Assembly (NCBI RefSeq): GCF_034119865.1
Contig: NZ_CP139421.1
Coordinates: forward strand, 5,310,501-5,374,500
DNA length: 64,000 nucleotides
From: Algoriphagus sp. NG3
GTDB taxonomy: Bacteria; Bacteroidota; Bacteroidia; Cytophagales; Cyclobacteriaceae
Reading direction: 5' to 3'
Under the pieces are notes generated by a model. It was not told the origin of the DNA and searched no databases. It saw only the letters and a list, made by a program, of their open reading frames with translations. Within the stretch, counting starts at the first letter, position 1. Each line of letters starts with the position of its first letter. Below are positions 1-8,738 of this stretch, one piece after another. The position numbers and the translations under genes are program-made.

Positions 1-152
1 GTGGATATGGCCCAAGACTGGAAGGTGATTTATCCATATGAATTCAAGTAAGTCTGCACTTCGACCAAATTAAAAATCAAGGCCTCTGCAAAACCGAATA
101 CAAATGGAAGGGCTACCTGTGGGTGGTATTTGATAAGTCATTGAAATTTTGA
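1..152 (+). pseudogene. 3' end of an unrecognised gene, apparently frameshifted
   Basis: Frame 1 is open from the window edge and stops with TAA at 49-51, ending in YPYEFK. Frame 3 then carries a protein-like tail (SLHFDQIKNQ, then EYKWKGYLWVVFDKSLKF) that stops at 150-152. The join suggests one protein whose reading frame shifted near base 45. I do not recognise the family. The alternative is that the gene simply ends at 51 and the second stretch is chance. Confidence 0.3.
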
Positions 153-208
153 TTTATTAGCAAGTTTTGATTGGTTTTATTGGAATATTAGGGGAATTAA
201 GTTTAACT

Positions 209-239
209 TTTCTCTGATATTTGGACAAACTTATATTTG
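209..239 (+). promoter_or_regulatory. Bacteroidota-type promoter of the first sulfatase
   Basis: TATATTTG at 232-239 fits the TAnnTTTG minus-7 box. Exactly 19 bases upstream is TTTC (209-212), a 3/4 match to the TTTG minus-33 box. The predicted start of transcription lies about 35 bases before the ATG at 282. Confidence 0.55.
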
Positions 240-281
240 ATGGAGTAAATCTAGAATGTAATCACTTTTAAATTATATACT

Positions 282-1802
282 ATGAAACACAAATTCTCAA
301 TTTTCAAATCAGCTATCCTGATGCTATTTTGCCTACCTATGGTAGCTCAAGCTCAGGATAAGCCAAATATCCTAGTGATATGGGGGGATGATATTGGCTG
401 GAGCAATGTAAGCGCTTATAATCACGGCATGATGGGCTACAAAACTCCCAACATCGACCGTCTTGCAAATGAAGGGGCAATGTTTACAGATTGGTATGCA
501 CAGCAATCCTGTACAGCTGGACGAGCAGCATTTATCTTGGGGCAGCACCCCTTTAGAACTGGGCTTCTGACTATCGGCATGCCGGGATCTAAGCAAGGGA
601 TACAGGATAATCAGCCAACTATTGCTGAACTGCTCAAGCCACTTGGTTACACCTCCGGTCAATTCGGAAAAAATCACCTAGGCGATCAGGATGAGCATCT
701 TCCTACTGCTCACGGTTTCGATGAGTTCTTTGGTAATTTGTATCACCTAAATGCTGAAGAAGAGCCAGAGGGATATTATTATCCAAAAGATCCTGAATTC
801 CGCAAGAACTTCGGCCCAAGAGGTGTATTGCACAGTACTGCCGATGGCAATATTCAGGATACGGGGCCTTTGACCAGTAGTCGTATGGAGACTGTGGATG
901 AGGAATTTGAGGACGCGGCAATCGCATTTATTGAAAAAGCGCATGCAGCCGGACAGCCTTTCTTTGTTTGGCTGAATGCTACTCGTATGCATATTTGGAC
1001 ACACTTGAAAGAAGAAAGTGTTGGAGTGACTGGAATAGGACTCTATCCAGATGGCATGGTGGAGCATGATAAGGCAGTAGGCCGGGTGCTAGACAAACTG
1101 GATGAGCTTGGGATTACTGATAATACTATCGTCATGTGGTCCACGGATAACGGTGCAGAGAAAGTCACTTGGCCTGATGGAGGCAGTAGTCCTTTCAAAG
1201 GTGAAAAGGGTACCACTTGGGAAGGTGGATTTAGAGTGCCTACTGTAATCCGTTGGCCGGGCGTGATTAAGCCTGGCACCGTATACAATGATATCTTCTC
1301 ACATGAGGATATGATGCCTACGCTATTGGCTGCGGCCGGAGAACCAAATATTGTTCAAAAGGTCCTTAACGGCCACCAAGCCGCAGGCAAAACCTTCAAG
1401 GCTCATCTGGATGGTTACAATCTGATGCCTTATTTTAAAGGCGAAGTACCTGAAGCTCCTAGAAAAGAGATTTTCTACTTTGATCAGGGAGGAGGGCTCA
1501 ACGCTATCCGTTACCAAGATTGGAAACTTCACTTCACTACCATGGAGGGTAACATCAGTACTGCCTATAAAATGAAGCCAGCTTGGCCTTTAGCTATCAA
1601 CCTAAGGGCTGATCCATATGAAGTGTCTCCAGAGTCTGGAATGTATATCAGATGGTATGGAGAGAATATGTGGCTGTTTGTTCCGGCTCAGACCGTTACG
1701 GCCAAATTCCTCGCCACTTTCAAGGAGTTTCCTCCGGTGCAGGGCTCTTCCCTATCGGTGGATGAGGTGCTGAAGCAGATGCTTACGCCAGCGAGAAATT
1801 AG
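282..1802 (+). CDS. secreted sulfatase (arylsulfatase-type, formylglycine-dependent)
   Basis: Hydrolyses sulfate esters, probably in the periplasm or at the cell surface. Residues 1-25 form a signal peptide ending AQAQ. The metal-binding DD is at residues 36-37. The nucleophile motif is C77-T-A-G-R81, matching the C-x-P/A-x-R pattern whose cysteine is converted to formylglycine. A second metal site is STDNG at 287-291, followed by GEKGTTWEGGFRVP, typical of family S1. The length of 506 residues is normal. It has its own promoter upstream and a terminator downstream, so it is probably a single-gene unit. Maturation would need an anaerobic-type sulfatase-maturating enzyme or equivalent, and none is encoded in this window. 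Substrate cannot be read from sequence; marine polysaccharide sulfates are a guess. Confidence 0.9.
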   Translation: MKHKFSIFKSAILMLFCLPMVAQAQDKPNILVIWGDDIGWSNVSAYNHGMMGYKTPNIDRLANEGAMFTDWYAQQSCTAGRAAFILGQHPFRTGLLTIGMPGSKQGIQDNQPTIAELLKPLGYTSGQFGKNHLGDQDEHLPTAHGFDEFFGNLYHLNAEEEPEGYYYPKDPEFRKNFGPRGVLHSTADGNIQDTGPLTSSRMETVDEEFEDAAIAFIEKAHAAGQPFFVWLNATRMHIWTHLKEESVGVTGIGLYPDGMVEHDKAVGRVLDKLDELGITDNTIVMWSTDNGAEKVTWPDGGSSPFKGEKGTTWEGGFRVPTVIRWPGVIKPGTVYNDIFSHEDMMPTLLAAAGEPNIVQKVLNGHQAAGKTFKAHLDGYNLMPYFKGEVPEAPRKEIFYFDQGGGLNAIRYQDWKLHFTTMEGNISTAYKMKPAWPLAINLRADPYEVSPESGMYIRWYGENMWLFVPAQTVTAKFLATFKEFPPVQGSSLSVDEVLKQMLTPARN

Positions 1803-1815
1803 TATTGAAATTTAG

Positions 1816-1851
1816 AAAAGGTTATCCGGTCAAGGCTGGATAACTTTTTTT
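1816..1851 (+). terminator. Rho-independent terminator after the sulfatase
   Basis: GTTATCC (1821-1827) pairs with GGATAAC (1838-1844), extended by an A-rich 5' side against the T run at 1845-1851. It separates the sulfatase from the Bat operon. Confidence 0.75.
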
Positions 1852-1886
1852 ATTACCTATTATTTTAATTTTTAAAATTATTCTGT

Positions 1887-2855
1887 ATGACTCCACAAGA
1901 AGCTATTCAGGAACTCAAAGCCAGAATATCGGCTTCCATTATCGGCCAGGATGAATTGGTTGAACGGTTGATTTTGGTGCTCCTTGCAGATGGAAATATG
2001 CTGTTGGAGGGTCTACCTGGACTGGCAAAAACCCGGGCCATCAAGTCTCTGGCAAAAGAGCTGGACTGTGGACTGAGTAGAATCCAGTTTACGCCGGATC
2101 TTTTACCTTCAGATGTGACGGGTACAGAAATCTACCAGCCTGAACTGGAAGAAAAATTTGTATTCCAACAAGGTCCCATTTTCAGTAATCTGATCTTGGC
2201 AGATGAAATCAACAGAGCTCCTGCCAAAGTACAGTCAGCCTTGCTAGAAGCTATGGAAGAGCGACAAGTGTCCGTAGCCGGAAAAACCTACAAAATGGAT
2301 CCTCTCTTCATGGTCATGGCTACGCAAAATCCAGTAGAGCAGGAAGGTACCTATCCGCTTCCTGAAGCTCAGATGGATAGATTTCTGATGCATGTGGTGA
2401 TCAGCTACCCTGACGATGCGTCCGAGCTAGCCATTTTGAGATTGAATAGAAATGAACAGTCATCAGGTGGACAGGGGGAAGCAAAAGAAAAATTATCTCC
2501 AGAAGCGATTTTCTCTGCAAGAAAGGAAATAGCGCAGGTCAAGATCGCCGAGAATATGGAAAAATACATTGTTGATATTATTTCCGCTACCCGTTTTCCG
2601 GAAAAATACTCAGAGGAATTGAGAAGCTGGATTGACTTTGGAGCCAGCCCAAGAGGAAGTATTGCCTTAGATAGAGCGGCTAGAACCCACGCTTGGATGA
2701 GCGGAAATCAGTTTGTCACTCCTGATAATGTCCGGGAAGTGGTACATGATTGCCTGCGGCATCGATTGATTCTAAGCTACGAAGCCAATGCCGATGGAAT
2801 CACCGCAGACCAAGTGCTCGACGAAGTGTTAAAAGCAGTGGCAGTAGTTGGATAA
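1887..2855 (+). CDS. MoxR-family AAA+ ATPase of the Bat operon
   Basis: A chaperone-like ATPase thought to act with von Willebrand factor A (vWA) proteins. Walker A is GLPGLAKT near residue 42. Walker B is LILADEINRAP near 107. Sensor 1 is in MATQNPVEQEGTYPLPEAQ, followed by the arginine-containing MDRF. A C-terminal lid domain contains SPRGSIALDRAART. The 322-residue length is typical of MoxR. It is the first gene of a run of six genes on the same strand (1887-8404) coding for DUF58, DUF4381, BatA, BatB/C and BatD proteins. This is the standard Bacteroidota arrangement linked to oxygen and envelope stress. The role in this organism is inferred from that context. Confidence 0.93.
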   Translation: MTPQEAIQELKARISASIIGQDELVERLILVLLADGNMLLEGLPGLAKTRAIKSLAKELDCGLSRIQFTPDLLPSDVTGTEIYQPELEEKFVFQQGPIFSNLILADEINRAPAKVQSALLEAMEERQVSVAGKTYKMDPLFMVMATQNPVEQEGTYPLPEAQMDRFLMHVVISYPDDASELAILRLNRNEQSSGGQGEAKEKLSPEAIFSARKEIAQVKIAENMEKYIVDIISATRFPEKYSEELRSWIDFGASPRGSIALDRAARTHAWMSGNQFVTPDNVREVVHDCLRHRLILSYEANADGITADQVLDEVLKAVAVVG

Positions 2856-2881
2856 ACTCTACTCGGAAGTAGGGCTTTACT

Positions 2882-2909
2882 CCCGTCTTCCGTCTCCGGT
2901 CTTCCGTCC
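2882..2909. repeat. GTCTTCCGTC-rich short intergenic repeat
   Basis: Two closely spaced GTCTTCCGTC units sit between moxR and the DUF58 gene. A related stretch in reverse orientation is at 30736-30767. Function unknown. Confidence 0.4.
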
Positions 2910-2948
2910 ACATTTGTATAAGCCTAACCAATAAATTTTCATAAAGGT

Positions 2949-3884
2949 ATGCCTGCTCCAAACACCTTCCCCTCACAAATATTCACCTCTCTAAAAGAGT
3001 TGCTGGGAATGGAGCGCATATCCCAATTTTTTTCTGTTATCGCCCGTAAGCAAAAAGTAAAAAGCATCTTGGGAGGAAGACATGAATCCAAACTCAGAGG
3101 AAGAGGATTGGATTTTGAGGAAGTGCGGCAATACGTAAAGGGTGACGACATCAGGAATATTGACTGGAAAGTGACCGCCCGGACAAGGGAAACACACACC
3201 CGTGTTTTCTCCGAGGAAAAAGAGAAACCCGCTTTAATCATAGTAGATCAGTCCAAGTCCATGTTTTTTGGTTCACAGGTCCGTACCAAGTCGGTAGTGG
3301 CAGCTGAGCTTGCTGCAATAGCGGCATTCAGGGTATTGAAACAAGGTGACCGGGTTGGGGGGATAGTATTTGCGGATAATGGTATTGACATCATACAGCC
3401 AAAGCGTGACAGAAGGAATATCTTGAGGTTTCTGGAAAAAGTGGTAAACAGAAATCATGAGCTTGCGGATTCTAATCCTGCCGGCACGGGAGATGCTCTG
3501 AAGGAGGTGGCTATGAAGACAAGAAATATTGTTACGCATGATTTTCTGGTGGTGGTGATATCTGATTTCCATCGATACTCTTCCGATGTTACCCGGTTCA
3601 TCAGTCAGATAGCCCAACACAATGATGTGGTATTGGTGAAGGTGTTTGATCCACTGGAGCGGGAAATCCCTGAGACAAAATTTGTCGCTGGGAATCAGGA
3701 AACGCAGGTTTCAGTAGATGGTAAAAGCAAAACAATACGAAAGAACTTTCTAGAGGGATTTGACAAGGATTATAAGGATTTTCAGATCCACATGAAGAAA
3801 CATAGGATTCCGTTATTTTCCATCAACACCATTCAGCCTATTGAAGAGCAGCTGAAGGAAGTTTTCAAAGGAGGTAGAAAATGA
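2949..3884 (+). CDS. DUF58 domain protein (vWA-like), Bat operon
   Basis: A cytoplasmic 311-residue protein without signal peptide or membrane segment. The DUF58 core is recognisable as GRGLDFEEVRQYVKGDD followed by IRNIDWKVTART. A vWA-like fold follows, with a degenerate metal-binding motif in IIVDQSKSM. DUF58 genes nearly always follow moxR, and the product is presumed to be the partner of the MoxR ATPase. The stop overlaps the next start by four bases (ATGA at 3881-3884), indicating translational coupling. The gap of 93 bases to moxR carries the short GTCTTCCGTC repeat and no terminator, so co-transcription with moxR is likely. Confidence 0.9.
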   Translation: MPAPNTFPSQIFTSLKELLGMERISQFFSVIARKQKVKSILGGRHESKLRGRGLDFEEVRQYVKGDDIRNIDWKVTARTRETHTRVFSEEKEKPALIIVDQSKSMFFGSQVRTKSVVAAELAAIAAFRVLKQGDRVGGIVFADNGIDIIQPKRDRRNILRFLEKVVNRNHELADSNPAGTGDALKEVAMKTRNIVTHDFLVVVISDFHRYSSDVTRFISQIAQHNDVVLVKVFDPLEREIPETKFVAGNQETQVSVDGKSKTIRKNFLEGFDKDYKDFQIHMKKHRIPLFSINTIQPIEEQLKEVFKGGRK

Positions 3885-4378
3885 TCCAAACAGATTCCAC
3901 ACAAGTAGATTCTCTCATACAACAGCGTGGTAATCCCCCTGCTGACCTTGGGGCTATTTACGAGCCACCCGCAGTTTCCTTCAGTTTTGATACCATAGGA
4001 TGGACTGTCTTGGGCGGTGCTTTGATGTTGGGACTTTTGATCCTATTGTTTTTTCTGATCAGGAGATATCAGCATAATCAGTATAGAAGGGAAGCGATGG
4101 CCGCACTCCAGAGTATAGCTTCCAATGAACAGGAGTTTTCACAGGTTTTTATTTTACTTAAACGAGTGGCGATCAGGACTTTTGGGAGGGAAAAAGTGGG
4201 AGCGCTTTATGGGGCTTCATGGCTTGGTTTTTTGGACAAGACAGGCAAGGGAGTAGGTTTACTCCGCTATGAAAAACAAATAGAATCCCTGATCTATCAG
4301 GACAAAGTCCCTGATCCAGAGGTACGTAGAAATATTCTCTCACAGGCACACAAATGGATTAAAACGCATGCCGGCTAA
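3881..4378 (+). CDS. DUF4381-like single-pass membrane protein
   Basis: A 165-residue protein of the Bat operon. A proline-rich N-terminal stretch (AIYEPPAVSFSFDTIGW) precedes one strong transmembrane helix at about residues 43-62 (TVLGGALMLGLLILLFFLI). A basic cytoplasmic helical domain follows, with YGASWLGFLDKTG, typical of the DUF4381 proteins found between DUF58 and batA. It overlaps its upstream neighbour by 4 bases and batA by 11 bases. Function is unknown; by context it is a membrane subunit of the MoxR/vWA assembly. Confidence 0.75.
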   Translation: MIQTDSTQVDSLIQQRGNPPADLGAIYEPPAVSFSFDTIGWTVLGGALMLGLLILLFFLIRRYQHNQYRREAMAALQSIASNEQEFSQVFILLKRVAIRTFGREKVGALYGASWLGFLDKTGKGVGLLRYEKQIESLIYQDKVPDPEVRRNILSQAHKWIKTHAG

Positions 4379-5381
4379 TTTTGAAATAGCATATATCTGG
4401 GTTTTTATCCTTTTGCCACTCCCGTTTTTGGTGTATTGGCTGGTTCCTGCTCTGCGTATCCGGAGTGCCTCTTTACGGTTTCCCATATATGAGAAAGCAC
4501 TGGAATATACGGGAGAGAAGCCTCGAAAGTCGGCATTTGTAAGACGAAGAGGCTTTTTTTCATGGATGGGTTTGCTGCTGGTTTGGGTGTTGGTGCTAGG
4601 AGCCTTATCCTCGCCCCAGCTAGTCGGTGAGCCTGAGATGAAAGTCAAAACCTCCCGTAATTTTCTGATTGCGGCAGATATATCCTTCAGTATGGCACAA
4701 AAAGACTGGGAAATCGATGGTCAGAAAGTCCGTAGGTGGGATGCGGTGAAATCCCTGATGCATGACTTCATCCAAAAGCGGGAAGGGGATCGGATGGGAC
4801 TGATATTTTTTGGCAGTAGTGCATATATCCAGGCTCCCTTTACCCCGGATCTGCAGACTGTCAATCAACTGCTGGATGAAGCTGATGTGGGAATGGCAGG
4901 ACAGATGACGCACATAGGAAAGGCTATCACCAAAGGAGTTGAGCTTTTCGATAAGGATACTATCGAGACGAAAGTGATGCTTCTATTGACCGATGGGGTG
5001 GATGCCGGGACGGAGATTTTACCTCTGGATGCCGCTGATCTGGCGAAGCAGGATTCTATTTTGATCTATACTATCGGGATAGGTGATCCCTCAGGGGTAG
5101 GGGTGGATCTGGATGAGCAGACGCTACAGGATATTGCAGAGATGACTGGAGGGCAGTATTTTCAGGCTAAAGACGAGCAGAGACTTCAGGATATCTATAC
5201 TGAAATAGACAAACTGGAGCCTATAGAATATGAAGAAGAAGAAAACCGTCCTACTACCCTGCTGTACTATTATCCTTTGGGCGCGGCATTAGGGCTGTTA
5301 TTGGTTTTGATGTTTTTCCAAAGTCTGTTCCAATTAATACGCACCTTGAGAAACAATAGAAAGGAGGGTTCTCATGTCTGA
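4368..5381 (+). CDS. batA: BatA, membrane-anchored vWA protein
   Basis: 337 residues. Transmembrane helices lie near residues 8-26 and 58-80, before the vWA domain, with another near 305-325 at the C-terminus. The metal-ion-dependent adhesion site begins with D104 in DISFSM and continues in LLTDGVDAGTE. The two N-terminal helices and single C-terminal helix are the usual BatA layout, leaving the vWA domain outside the cytoplasm. It overlaps the upstream gene by 11 bases and batB by 8, so the operon is translated as a unit. In Bacteroides the bat genes affect aerotolerance; the exact molecular role remains unclear in the family. Confidence 0.9.
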   Translation: MPANFEIAYIWVFILLPLPFLVYWLVPALRIRSASLRFPIYEKALEYTGEKPRKSAFVRRRGFFSWMGLLLVWVLVLGALSSPQLVGEPEMKVKTSRNFLIAADISFSMAQKDWEIDGQKVRRWDAVKSLMHDFIQKREGDRMGLIFFGSSAYIQAPFTPDLQTVNQLLDEADVGMAGQMTHIGKAITKGVELFDKDTIETKVMLLLTDGVDAGTEILPLDAADLAKQDSILIYTIGIGDPSGVGVDLDEQTLQDIAEMTGGQYFQAKDEQRLQDIYTEIDKLEPIEYEEEENRPTTLLYYYPLGAALGLLLVLMFFQSLFQLIRTLRNNRKEGSHV

Positions 5382-7089
5382 TTTATTCCCAATAGACTGG
5401 AGTGAATTCCATTTCCTTCGACCCATATTCCTATGGACATTTGCTCCGCTGTTATTGATCTTTCTGATTAGTTTACTGAGCATACGTCAGGAAGTGACCT
5501 GGAAAGGGATGATAGCGCCCCATCTCCGTCCTTTTGTGATCCAAAAGGGAAATGAACACATGAAAGTCTGGATGCAGATCATCGGTGTGCTGGCTATTGG
5601 CTTTGGGATTTTGGAACTTTCTGGGCCCACCTGGAAAAAGGTAGAAGTGCCGGGTCAAAAGCTGGAAACCCCACTGGTGATCCTGCTGGATTTGTCGCAA
5701 AGCATGCTTGTCACTGATCTTCAGCCTACGCGCTTAGAGCGTGCAAAATTTAAAATTACCGATCTGATCAAGCAAAATCCCCAAGCAAGAATGGCTTTGA
5801 TAGGTTTTGCAGGAACAGCTCATACCATAGTGCCTCTCACCAAAGATTACGATATTGTCCTCAGCCATATTGATGGACTGAGACCTGACGTGATGCCTAT
5901 CCCCGGTTCCAACCTAGCCGACGCATTGATACTGGCTGATACGATTATGGCAGTTACTGATGCTCCCGGCACAGTAATGATCCTATCGGATGACATAGAA
6001 GATCAGGAGTTTGAGTTGATTCGAGATTTTATTCAGAATTCCGGTAACAGTGTTCAGCTATTGGCAATCAATACTGCCGCAGGGGCTGAGGTTCCTAACC
6101 TTTCCGGGAGGGGGACGATCAAAGATAAAGATGGAAATGCGGTGATGTCAGTATTGAATGAAAATGTGTTGGCCCAGTTAAATTCCCTGGAAAAAGTCAC
6201 GGTAAACCGCCTGACCCTGGACGACAGCGATGTGGAGATGATCAGTAATGCGGTGAAAAAGAACCTTATTTTCACAGAAAAACCAGAGGAAAAAGACGAT
6301 GACTGGCGCGATGCGGGCTTCTTGTTTATTATACCAATGGCTGTGTTATTACTGCTTTGGTTCAGAAAAGGCTGGGTGCTTTACGGTCTGGTACTCATGG
6401 TATTTTCTTCCTGCTCTGCTGACACTACTTTCAAAGACCTATGGTTTACGAAAGATTATCAGGGGCAGCAATTGAGCGATAAAGGGGATTATGCCGCAGC
6501 TGCAGAGGAGTTTGAAGACCCGCTGCGCAGGGGAGTAGCCTATTACAAGGCTGGGAATTATGAAGCAGCCATAGAAGAGTTCAAGAATGATACTTCAGCT
6601 TATGGTGCGTATAACCTGGGTTTGGCTTATTACCAAAATGGAGACTATTCTGCTGCCCAGGGAGCTTTTCAGGAAGCCGAAGAGATGGATCCTAGTATGG
6701 ATCAGGCTACGGCCAATAAGCAAAAAATGGGTGAGCTGTCAGGAGGAGAAAAGGAAGTGGATCCCGAAGATGCCCAGGAAGCAGATCCTAACCAGCAAAC
6801 AAAAACACAGCAAAATCAAAGTCCTGAGGACTTGAGTGGAGGAGGGCAGGAAGCAACCAAAAAGGATATGGAGAAGGAGAGGCTGTCCGAAACAGTCAAT
6901 ACCGATATCAGGAAAGGAAAGGAGCTGGATGAGGTGCCGGATGATATCAAGGCGACTATGCAGCAGCAAAACAGTAAGGTGCTGATGCGCAAAGTGGACG
7001 ATGATCCTTCGCTGTTTTTAAAAAGGAAATTTGAGTATCAGGTAAAGAAAGACAGTCTAAAACCAAAGGCTAATGCAAGGGATTGGTAA
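5374..7089 (+). CDS. batB: BatB-BatC fusion: vWA domain plus TPR region
   Basis: 571 residues, longer than a stand-alone BatB. The first part (about 1-330) is BatB: N-terminal transmembrane helices, a vWA domain with metal site D106-L-S-Q-S, and a closing transmembrane segment near 310-335. The second part begins at VFSSCSADTTF and has two or three TPR units (GDYAAAAEEF, GNYEAAIEEF, GDYSAAQGAF). An acidic, glutamine-rich low-complexity tail follows, matching BatC. The cysteine in FSSCSA resembles a lipobox, as if a separate lipoprotein BatC had been joined to BatB. It overlaps batD by 17 bases. TPRs suggest a protein-docking role in the assembled complex. Confidence 0.88.
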   Translation: MSDLFPIDWSEFHFLRPIFLWTFAPLLLIFLISLLSIRQEVTWKGMIAPHLRPFVIQKGNEHMKVWMQIIGVLAIGFGILELSGPTWKKVEVPGQKLETPLVILLDLSQSMLVTDLQPTRLERAKFKITDLIKQNPQARMALIGFAGTAHTIVPLTKDYDIVLSHIDGLRPDVMPIPGSNLADALILADTIMAVTDAPGTVMILSDDIEDQEFELIRDFIQNSGNSVQLLAINTAAGAEVPNLSGRGTIKDKDGNAVMSVLNENVLAQLNSLEKVTVNRLTLDDSDVEMISNAVKKNLIFTEKPEEKDDDWRDAGFLFIIPMAVLLLLWFRKGWVLYGLVLMVFSSCSADTTFKDLWFTKDYQGQQLSDKGDYAAAAEEFEDPLRRGVAYYKAGNYEAAIEEFKNDTSAYGAYNLGLAYYQNGDYSAAQGAFQEAEEMDPSMDQATANKQKMGELSGGEKEVDPEDAQEADPNQQTKTQQNQSPEDLSGGGQEATKKDMEKERLSETVNTDIRKGKELDEVPDDIKATMQQQNSKVLMRKVDDDPSLFLKRKFEYQVKKDSLKPKANARDW

Positions 7090-8404
7090 GATATGCACAT
7101 GGGGCATGATTCTTCTGGTGTTCAGTTCGCTGAAAGTCCAGGGACAAAACCTATGGGCGGACGTGTCTGTGGATAGAAACAGTACTTATTTGGGGCAACC
7201 GGTGGAAGTCTCGATTACAGTGTACACTTCTACCTGGTTTACGAAAGGATTGGATTTGGGAAATATCAAGGTGGAAGGGGCTTTTACGGTTTATTTCAGA
7301 CCGGTGACCACCTCATTCAACAAGGAAGGGCAAACCTACGCCGGTGTGAAGCAGATTTATCATGTCTTTCCCTATACGGATAAGGACATCACCTTTCCTG
7401 TGTTGGATATAGAAGTAGAATCGCCTGCCCCGGGAGATTACAAAGGCAAAAAGCATACGGTCAAAACCACACCAAAGCCTATAAAAGTCAAACCTATACC
7501 TTCTAAATTTTCAGAAAATGATTGGCTTGTAGCAGATGGATTGAGCGTGACCGAGCGCTGGTCTGGGGACAGGGCAGGTGTAAAGGTCGGGGACGTATTG
7601 GTACGCACTATTTCCAGAAATGCAGCGGGCACTCTTTCAGAATTGATTCCACCGATTATTTGGGACAGTGTGGCAAATGTGGGTTTCTATCCCTCCCGAT
7701 CTGAGGTGGAGAATAACAAGACCAAAACCTCCATCTCAGCCTCCCGCACGGAGAATATGCGTTATCTATTCGAAAGGGAGGGTGAAGTGATCTTACCCGA
7801 AATGGTATTCACCTGGTACAATCCTTATAGAAACCAGCTGTATAAACGCACGTTGAAAGAGGTCAAAATAGAAGTGCAGCCCAATCCGGATTTAGGGGTT
7901 TTGACGAGTGTGCGGGATTCTTTGGCGCTGCAGCAACAGGAGCAAGTGGAAGAGGCAGCGGAGGAGGACAAACCATGGCTGATTTTGGGAATGGCTCCAG
8001 AGAAGTTTGCACTAGTATTGGTTCTTGGAGTGTTGATGCTGCTAATGTTATTAAAGTTGATGAGCACTGGCATAAGATCCTGGAAGAAAAAGCGGGCGGC
8101 TTACTTGGTATCCGAGGAATACCATTTCAATGAATTTAAAAAAGCGTCGAAGGGAAGTTCTGAAAAAGAAACGGCAGCTAAGCTTTACCGATGGCTGGAT
8201 GCCATGGATTTGGAGGTGCCTTGTGCAGGCTTTTTTGCGTCCAACTATGGCTCACCTGCTCTGCAGAGGCAAGTAGCCACTATGGAAGCCAACTGGAATA
8301 ATGGGAAACAGTTTGCGGGTTTGGATCTTGCAGAATGGTCTGTTGCCAGACAGAAATACTTGCAACGAGGAGTAAAAGTGGAATCGGGATGGATTAATCC
8401 TTAG
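7073..8404 (+). CDS. batD: BatD, oxygen-tolerance membrane protein
   Basis: 443 residues. A signal peptide (to about residue 25, ending KVQGQ) is followed by a large extracytoplasmic beta-rich region. It starts with the BatD hallmark NLWADVSVDRNSTYLGQPVE and repeats an immunoglobulin-like pattern. One transmembrane helix is near 308-330 (FALVLVLGVLMLLMLLKL), with a basic cytoplasmic tail. It is the last gene of the Bat operon, and no clear terminator hairpin follows before the repeat island at 8478. BatD is thought to be the periplasmic partner of BatA and BatB. Confidence 0.88.
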   Translation: MQGIGKICTWGMILLVFSSLKVQGQNLWADVSVDRNSTYLGQPVEVSITVYTSTWFTKGLDLGNIKVEGAFTVYFRPVTTSFNKEGQTYAGVKQIYHVFPYTDKDITFPVLDIEVESPAPGDYKGKKHTVKTTPKPIKVKPIPSKFSENDWLVADGLSVTERWSGDRAGVKVGDVLVRTISRNAAGTLSELIPPIIWDSVANVGFYPSRSEVENNKTKTSISASRTENMRYLFEREGEVILPEMVFTWYNPYRNQLYKRTLKEVKIEVQPNPDLGVLTSVRDSLALQQQEQVEEAAEEDKPWLILGMAPEKFALVLVLGVLMLLMLLKLMSTGIRSWKKKRAAYLVSEEYHFNEFKKASKGSSEKETAAKLYRWLDAMDLEVPCAGFFASNYGSPALQRQVATMEANWNNGKQFAGLDLAEWSVARQKYLQRGVKVESGWINP

Positions 8405-8477
8405 GCGGAGGTGCTGATTTTTGGAATTGCTCATACATATTTCGGGTTAAAATGGAAGCAAGCCAATCTTACCATAT

Positions 8478-8738
8478 TTAGGGCTTGCTGAAAAAGTCTC
8501 AGCTATGCCAGATTCAAGGCGGCCGAGTGAAGATGTATGCTTATACTTCGAATGAGGCCAACGTAGAAGATGGTATGGCTGAGGCTAGCATGAAAATCAC
8601 GGTTTTGGCATTTTTTGTTGCATAGCTAAAGACCTCTTTTCGTCAAAAAGCTTGCACTTGCTGAAAAACCGCACGTATATAAAATGAGCTAATCAGTCAA
8701 AATGATAGCTTTTAATCTATTATTGCGTTTTTCAGCAG
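8478..8738 (+). repeat. MITE-like repeat A, copy 1
   Basis: About 260 bp, highly similar to 40944-41203 along its whole length. The ends carry a 10-bp terminal inverted repeat: TGCTGAAAAA (8486-8495) and TTTTTCAGCA (8728-8737). A further TTGCTGAAAAA lies inside, near 8658. There is no coding capacity, so it would be mobilised in trans if mobile. Its right end contains the ATG used by the RAYT gene at 8702. Confidence 0.75.
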
